DNA from: an uncultured Faecalibacterium sp.
GTDB lineage: Bacteria; Bacillota; Clostridia; Oscillospirales; Ruminococcaceae
NCBI GenBank assembly: GCA_934548045.1
Contig: CAKTEM010000003.1
Coordinates: 62,001 to 126,000, forward strand
Direction of reading: 5' to 3'
DNA length: 64,000 nt
Shown: positions 59,886-64,000 of the stretch, in pieces
Layout of the letters: the number at the start of each line of letters is the position of its first letter
How positions within the stretch are numbered: position 1 is the stretch's first letter
Position numbers and translations under genes: made by a program
Notes under the pieces: model-generated
The model's input: only the letters and a program-made list of their open reading frames with translations
Databases searched by the model: none
Told to the model about the DNA's origin: nothing

Positions 59886-59984
59886 TCGAATCATTTTTGG
59901 CAAACCAGACGTGAGTCTGGGACGCAAAGTTAGGAGTCTTTTGTTATTGTAGTTCCTACAAATAATAAAAGATAGTTCGACTGC
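59886..59984 (+). ncRNA. c-di-GMP-I (GEMM) riboswitch aptamer
   Basis: The conserved core is nearly letter-perfect: GGCAAACC (59899-59906), a P2 stem AGAC/GTCT with GNRA-type loop GTGA (59907-59918), then GGGACGCAAAG (59919-59929). A long P3 arm follows (59937-59951 with 59957-59972), then GATAGTTCGACTGC, matching the usual GATAG-C...-TTGCC end in position. TCGAA (59886-59890) with TTCGA (59976-59980) is one possible P1. The class binds cyclic di-GMP. It precedes an intrinsic terminator and an Hpt gene. Confidence 0.9.
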
Positions 59985-60036
59985 AAAGGTATCCCCTAAT
60001 TTCCCGGGGGGGGGGGTACTGTTGCAGTCTTTTTTT
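59979..60036 (+). terminator. Riboswitch expression-platform terminator with an 11-G tract
   Basis: GACTGCAA (59979-59986) pairs with TTGCAGTC (60022-60029), inner pairs GTA..CCCC with GGGGTAC, and seven T follow (60030-60036). The 5' arm shares 59979-59984 with the aptamer's 3' end, so aptamer closure and terminator should exclude each other; ligand would then favour read-through. The loop holds 11 consecutive G (60006-60016). Confidence 0.88.
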
Positions 60037-60091
60037 GTGTGTAAGTTTGGAGAAGTTCACGATATGGCAGAGCAGCCGGGAAGGAAAGATC

Positions 60092-60460
60092 ATGACACTG
60101 AAAGAGACCTACGATAAGATGGGCGGCGACTACAAGGACGTAATGAGTCGGTTTTACAGCGAGGATCTGATTGGACGTTTTTTGCGGAAATTCCCAGATG
60201 ACCCAAGCTTTCGGGAGCTGGAAGATGCGTTTGCGGCAGGGGAGACACGGGATGCGTTTTGTGCGGCGCATACCTTAAAGGGAATCTGCCAGAGCCTCGC
60301 GTTCAGCAACCTGCTGACACCACTCAAGGAGATGACGGAACTGCTTCGCGACAAGGATCTGGCAGCAGCGCAGACCCTTCAGGGCGAAGTAGAAAAGCAG
60401 TACGACATTACCCTGACGGCGATTCAGGAATATATCGCAGACCCCAGCGAAAAATCGTAA
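60092..60460 (+). CDS. Stand-alone Hpt (histidine phosphotransfer) protein
   Basis: Encodes 122 residues, a whole Hpt four-helix bundle. The phospho-acceptor is His60 in AAHTLKGICQSLAF. The helix before it carries FRELEDAFAAGETRDAFCA. It should pass phosphate between a hybrid kinase's receiver and an output regulator. AAGGAAAG precedes ATG 60092. It lies behind the c-di-GMP riboswitch, with its own terminator (60469-60510), and is followed by an SBP and a hybrid kinase that could be its donor. Confidence 0.93.
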   Translation: MTLKETYDKMGGDYKDVMSRFYSEDLIGRFLRKFPDDPSFRELEDAFAAGETRDAFCAAHTLKGICQSLAFSNLLTPLKEMTELLRDKDLAAAQTLQGEVEKQYDITLTAIQEYIADPSEKS

Positions 60461-60468
60461 AAACAGAG

Positions 60469-60510
60469 AAAACGGACGGTTGACGGATAAACGTCAATTG
60501 CCCGTTTTTT
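60469..60510 (+). terminator. Terminator of the Hpt gene
   Basis: AAAACGG-CGGTTGACG pairs with CGTCAATTG-CCCGTTTT, followed by TT, so the Hpt message is largely separate from the genes downstream. Confidence 0.82.
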
Positions 60511-60553
60511 GTTTGTTACCCGAAGAAAAATGTGAAAATGTCGATGGCACGAA

Positions 60554-60583
60554 TTGACAGTCTTCACCAAATCGTGTTATCAT
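60554..60583 (+). promoter_or_regulatory. Promoter of the SBP-hybrid kinase operon
   Basis: TTGACA (60554-60559), 18 bases, TATCAT (60578-60583), 42 bases before the SBP ATG. Confidence 0.78.
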
Positions 60584-60625
60584 GAAAAAGAAACTATTTT
60601 CCGCAGAATAACAGGAGGACAGAGG

Positions 60626-61426
60626 ATGAATACGAAAAAACTTTTCAAAATATTCTGTCTCCTGCTGGCTGCGGTTTTTCTTTTGTCTGCCTGTGCCAAT
60701 ACGGCGGCAAACCAGACGGACGACCTGCCCGAGATCATCGTTGGCACGGATAGTTATGAACCGTACAGCGACCTGAGTACCGTGATGGGGCCGGTGGCTG
60801 TCGATGTGGAACTGGCAACCGAAGCGTTCCGCCGGATGGGGTATCAGGTCGTTTTCAGCATGGTCGACTGGGAAGATGCGGACGAAGCTCTGGCAAACGG
60901 CGAGGTCGACTGCATGTGGGCCTGTATCACGATGGAGGGCAAGGAAGACCGCTTTCAGTGGGCCGGGCCTTACCTCTATGCGAATGAAGTGGTCGTGGTG
61001 CGCGCGGATGGTGATATCCAGACACTGGCCGATCTCGCAGGAAAACGAATCGCTGTCCATGCAGGAAGCATGACCGAGACGGTGCTGCTGGAAGAGCAGA
61101 ACCCAGAAATCCCTTCCATCGGTGCGCTGTATTCCTTTGGCACCATGACCGAAGTGCGCACCAGCCTGAGCAAGGGCTACTCGGATGCCATTATGGGCTA
61201 CGAGGGCGAGATGACCGCGCTCATCGAGAGTTCGCCCGAGGAATTCCGGATGTTGGATGAAACGGTATCCACCCACAAGCTGGGCGTTGCATTTGCAAAA
61301 GACTATGACGCATCGTTCGTTGCAGAGCTGAAAGAGGTTCTGGAACAGATGCAGCTGGACGGCACTACGGCGAAAATCGTCGAAAAATACGGTTTGAATG
61401 TCGAAAAGGCGTTGGGAGAAAAATAA
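60626..61426 (+). CDS. Extracellular solute-binding lipoprotein, amino-acid (family 3) type
   Basis: Encodes 266 residues. Signal sequence with lipobox LSAC (Cys22). The SBP_bac_3 fold is clear: IIVGTDSYEPYSDLSTVMGP, VDVELATEAFRRMGYQVVFS, and LADLAGKRIAVHAGSMTETV. AGGAGGACAGAGG precedes the ATG. It overlaps the kinase start by 1 base (TAATG) and no permease or ATPase is present, so it is likely a sensory module whose ligand state is passed to the kinase's extracellular domain. Confidence 0.92.
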   Translation: MNTKKLFKIFCLLLAAVFLLSACANTAANQTDDLPEIIVGTDSYEPYSDLSTVMGPVAVDVELATEAFRRMGYQVVFSMVDWEDADEALANGEVDCMWACITMEGKEDRFQWAGPYLYANEVVVVRADGDIQTLADLAGKRIAVHAGSMTETVLLEEQNPEIPSIGALYSFGTMTEVRTSLSKGYSDAIMGYEGEMTALIESSPEEFRMLDETVSTHKLGVAFAKDYDASFVAELKEVLEQMQLDGTTAKIVEKYGLNVEKALGEK

Positions 61427-63948
61427 TGCGGCCAATCAAAGCAAAAATTTCCTGGTGGTATCAGATGGATATCTGCTTTCCACTGGTATTAGGACTTTTG
61501 ATTTTCGCGCTTGCATTTGCGGCACTGAGCTGGAATGATATCCAGTATGCTTCGGATGTTTCGCAGGAGACGCTGAACCTGCTCCGGAAGCGCATCGTCC
61601 GGTACGAGGGCTATCTGGCGAATGACGAGACAAAAAGCCTTGTCCGCCTGTTGGATAAAACGAACGAGCTTGCACAGCGGTTGTCGCGCACCAGCAAGCA
61701 GACCGAAGAATTCCTGAACGAGTACGCCTACGAACAGCGTCTGGATGGTATTCTGGTGTTGGACGAAAACCGGAATATCGTGCTGGCTTCGACAGGCGCG
61801 AACGATGCGGAAGCGGCCCATCAGGTGCGTGTCGGACAGAATATTCAACGGATCATCGACCATCCGGTGAAAAACTACATCACACGCACCGAGTGGAAAG
61901 ACACCGAGTTCGATGTGGTGGCCGTGGCACGGCAGGGCGAGGAAAAAGGCGTCGTCATCTGCTATTTCAGCAAGAACTCCATCAAAAACAATAACAACGA
62001 TATCACGTTTGAAACGCTGTTGGATGGCTATAACTTTGAGCTGAGCGGTGTGGGCGGCATCTCGAATGGTGAGACCTTCATCAGTTCGGATGAGGAAAAT
62101 GCCGAACTGATGGCGGCCCTTGCCGCAGAGATGGAAAACGTGCGGCAGGAAGATAAATATTGCAGTATGTTGCATTTCTGGAGTCAGAACCAGAAGTGGT
62201 ATGGCCGGATGCTCAAGGATGATAACGGCTACGATTTTTACATCGCATTCCCGTCGAAATCGGTCTATGAGACCCGGAATCTGGTGCTGGCATCCGGAAC
62301 GTTCCTTTATGTGATGTTCTGGCTGTTCTATCTGCTGATGCGGAGCCGCGCAAAGCAGGAGAGCATGGCACGCCTGCAGAAGCAGTTCCGTATCATCAGT
62401 GCCATCAACCGGGCCTATACGACCAACTTCCTGATCCAGCTGGACGAAGACCGGCTGGAACCCATCAAGTTCTCGCCGAAACTGGAATCGAAACTGCTGA
62501 GCATGAGGCCGGCATCCCGGAAGCTGAAAGCCATCGCGAAGGTCTGCCTTGACAAGGACGAGCAGGCGCGGTTCGTCGCCTTTACCGACCCGGCGACGGT
62601 GGCCGAGCGGATGGGAAAGAACCCGTATCTGGTCATGGATTACGAAGACCGGTGGGGCCAGTGGTACCAGAGCCTGATCATTCCGCAGCGATACGATGAA
62701 GACGGCAGACTGGCCGCTGTTCTGATGGCGACCCGGAATATCTCGGAGGAAAAACGCCGGGAACACGCCTATCAGGAACAGCTCCGCCGCTCGGTCGACG
62801 AGGCAGAGCGCGCAAGTCAGGCCAAGACCCAGTTCCTGCGCCAGATGAGCCACGATATCCGCACGCCCATCAACGGCATCCGGGGTATGGTCGAGATCGG
62901 CAACAATGTGCCGGACGATGCCGCAAAACAGGCGGAGTGCCGCCAGAAAGTCTGGGAAGCATCCGGATTCCTGCTGGAACTCGTGAACAGCGTCCTCGAT
63001 AGGAACAAGCTCGAGTCGGGCGAGATAAAAGCAGAAGAAAAGCCGTTTGATTTGATTGAACTTGTGCGGAATACCCAGGATATCCTCTACGGACAGGCGA
63101 ACAGCAGCGGCATCAAGATGGAGCTGAATCAGCCGAGTGTCAACCACCGGTATCTTGTGGGCAGTCCGCTCCACCTGCGGCAGGTGCTGCAGAACATCGG
63201 CAGCAACGCCATCAAGTATAATAAGAAAAACGGCACGGTCTATCTCACCACCCGGGAGATCGCCTCGGACAGCGAGACGGCGACCTTCGAGTTCATCAGC
63301 CGGGATACCGGCATCGGCATGAGTGAGGAGTTCCAGAAGCGCGCATTCGAGCCGTTCACGCAGGAGGAAGCCAGCGCACGAACCAAGTATCAGGGCTCCG
63401 GTCTGGGTCTGTCCATCTGTCGGGAGCTGGTCGAACAGATGGGCGGTACCATCCGGCTGGAAAGTGAGCAGGGCGTCGGCTCGACCTTTACCATTACGCT
63501 CCAGTTCCGCATCGACACCGAGCGTCAGCGTCAGGCGGATGCGGCGGAAGCTGAGAAAATCAACGTCGCCGGGATGAAAGTCCTTCTGGTAGAGGACAAC
63601 GAGCTGAATATGGAAGTCGCAGAGTTCCTGCTGGAACGGGAAGGCATCGTGGTGACGAAGGCGTGGAACGGCGAGGAAGCTGTCCAGACCTTTACCGCAT
63701 CCAAGCCGGGCGATTTTGATGCCGTTCTGATGGATGTCATGATGCCGGTCAAGGATGGTCTGGATGCGACCCGGGAAATTCGCGCATTGGAACGGGAAGA
63801 CGCAAAAAATATCCCCATCTTCGCGATGACGGCCAACGCCTTCGCGGATGATATCGCGCACAGCCGTGCCGCCGGAATGAACGAATACATCGCAAAGCCG
63901 CTTGATATCCAGCGGCTGCGGCAGACTCTGTTTAAGTACAGAAAATAA
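61426..63948 (+). CDS. Hybrid sensor histidine kinase with receiver domain
   Basis: Encodes 840 residues. A membrane helix (about 16-36) and a second (about 287-308) bound a large extracellular sensor. After a PAS-like region (about 320-445) come HisKA with phospho-acceptor His476 (QMSHDIRTPINGIR), the ATPase with Asn594 (GSNAIKYNKKNG) and GLGLSICRELVEQMGG, and a receiver from about 718 with phospho-acceptor Asp770 (VLMDVMMPVKDG) and Lys in YIAKPLD. It has no Hpt or DNA-binding output of its own, so the Hpt protein at 60092 is the natural next carrier. Confidence 0.95.
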   Translation: MRPIKAKISWWYQMDICFPLVLGLLIFALAFAALSWNDIQYASDVSQETLNLLRKRIVRYEGYLANDETKSLVRLLDKTNELAQRLSRTSKQTEEFLNEYAYEQRLDGILVLDENRNIVLASTGANDAEAAHQVRVGQNIQRIIDHPVKNYITRTEWKDTEFDVVAVARQGEEKGVVICYFSKNSIKNNNNDITFETLLDGYNFELSGVGGISNGETFISSDEENAELMAALAAEMENVRQEDKYCSMLHFWSQNQKWYGRMLKDDNGYDFYIAFPSKSVYETRNLVLASGTFLYVMFWLFYLLMRSRAKQESMARLQKQFRIISAINRAYTTNFLIQLDEDRLEPIKFSPKLESKLLSMRPASRKLKAIAKVCLDKDEQARFVAFTDPATVAERMGKNPYLVMDYEDRWGQWYQSLIIPQRYDEDGRLAAVLMATRNISEEKRREHAYQEQLRRSVDEAERASQAKTQFLRQMSHDIRTPINGIRGMVEIGNNVPDDAAKQAECRQKVWEASGFLLELVNSVLDRNKLESGEIKAEEKPFDLIELVRNTQDILYGQANSSGIKMELNQPSVNHRYLVGSPLHLRQVLQNIGSNAIKYNKKNGTVYLTTREIASDSETATFEFISRDTGIGMSEEFQKRAFEPFTQEEASARTKYQGSGLGLSICRELVEQMGGTIRLESEQGVGSTFTITLQFRIDTERQRQADAAEAEKINVAGMKVLLVEDNELNMEVAEFLLEREGIVVTKAWNGEEAVQTFTASKPGDFDAVLMDVMMPVKDGLDATREIRALEREDAKNIPIFAMTANAFADDIAHSRAAGMNEYIAKPLDIQRLRQTLFKYRK

Positions 63949-64000
63949 ATATATCAGTGGATTTTATAAAAATATGATATCAAAATCTCCGAAAAAGCAT

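Noticed and set aside
59734..59952. 72-codon plus-strand frame
   Set aside because: Its beginning overlaps the promoter and its end covers the riboswitch core, whose conserved bases explain the sequence better; no ribosome site is present.
61489..63861. 790-codon minus-strand frame opposite the hybrid kinase
   Set aside because: Shadow of a well-supported kinase; no domain or ribosome site.
63949..64000. Right edge of the window
   Set aside because: Fifty AT-rich bases after the kinase stop with no terminator or start I can support.

Overview
The window looks like chromosomal DNA from a Gram-positive gut anaerobe of the Oscillospiraceae, most like Faecalibacterium. This is inferred from the GC-rich, AGGAGG-led genes, the Ser/Ala-rich substrate-binding lipoproteins, the TepA–FtsK/SpoIIIE pair, Rex, AzgA and GltS transporters, a PTS fructose operon and cytoplasmic pectin-oligomer hydrolases. 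No marker gene fixes the species. I see no rRNA, CRISPR array, transposase or intact prophage.

Layout. 1–3165 is read leftward: a nuclease-like gene cut by the window edge, a LysR regulator, TrmO and an S24 repressor. The repressor faces two small phage-type genes (3382–3965) across divergent promoters. 4–8.7 kb is a patchwork: a FeoB-associated small membrane protein, tRNA-Val(CAC), a broken RibD-type reductase, an ArsC/Spx protein, a nucleoside phosphorylase, a HipA-like kinase and a secreted protein. 8.7–14 kb holds a C69 dipeptidase and fruR-fruK-fruA behind a promoter flanked by perfect 13-bp inverted repeats. 14–27 kb is carbohydrate use: LacI and AraC regulators, a stand-alone MsmK/UgpC-type ATPase, a leucine-rich-repeat lipoprotein, GH105 and GH28 pectin enzymes with a divergent AraC regulator, and an ABC sugar transporter that has no ATPase of its own and probably borrows MsmK.

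27.6–37.6 kb is housekeeping (thymidine kinase, Rex, TepA, FtsK, YgiQ radical SAM, an MBL-fold lipoprotein). It is interrupted between ftsK and ygiQ by an AT-rich two-gene restriction-modification cassette (BglII-like nuclease plus MT-A70 methylase). 37.7–41.2 kb holds a MetH split into a catalytic protein and a separate activation-domain protein, followed by a candidate structured RNA with its own terminator. 41.9–48.5 kb is a YesM-type histidine kinase and AraC-type response regulator, overlapped by a DctP-like binding protein and followed by a complete TRAP transporter. 48.7–59.6 kb holds an M50 protease converging on a truncated PfkB protein, a MATE exporter, an mglBAC galactose ABC transporter, GltS and an AzgA purine permease.

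The right end (59.8–63.9 kb) is a signalling locus. A consensus promoter drives a leader with a c-di-GMP-I (GEMM) aptamer overlapping an intrinsic terminator. Behind it are a stand-alone Hpt protein, an extracellular solute-binding lipoprotein and a hybrid histidine kinase with a receiver. The most interesting items are this riboswitch-controlled phosphorelay and the candidate C-rich-loop RNA at 40,955–41,186.
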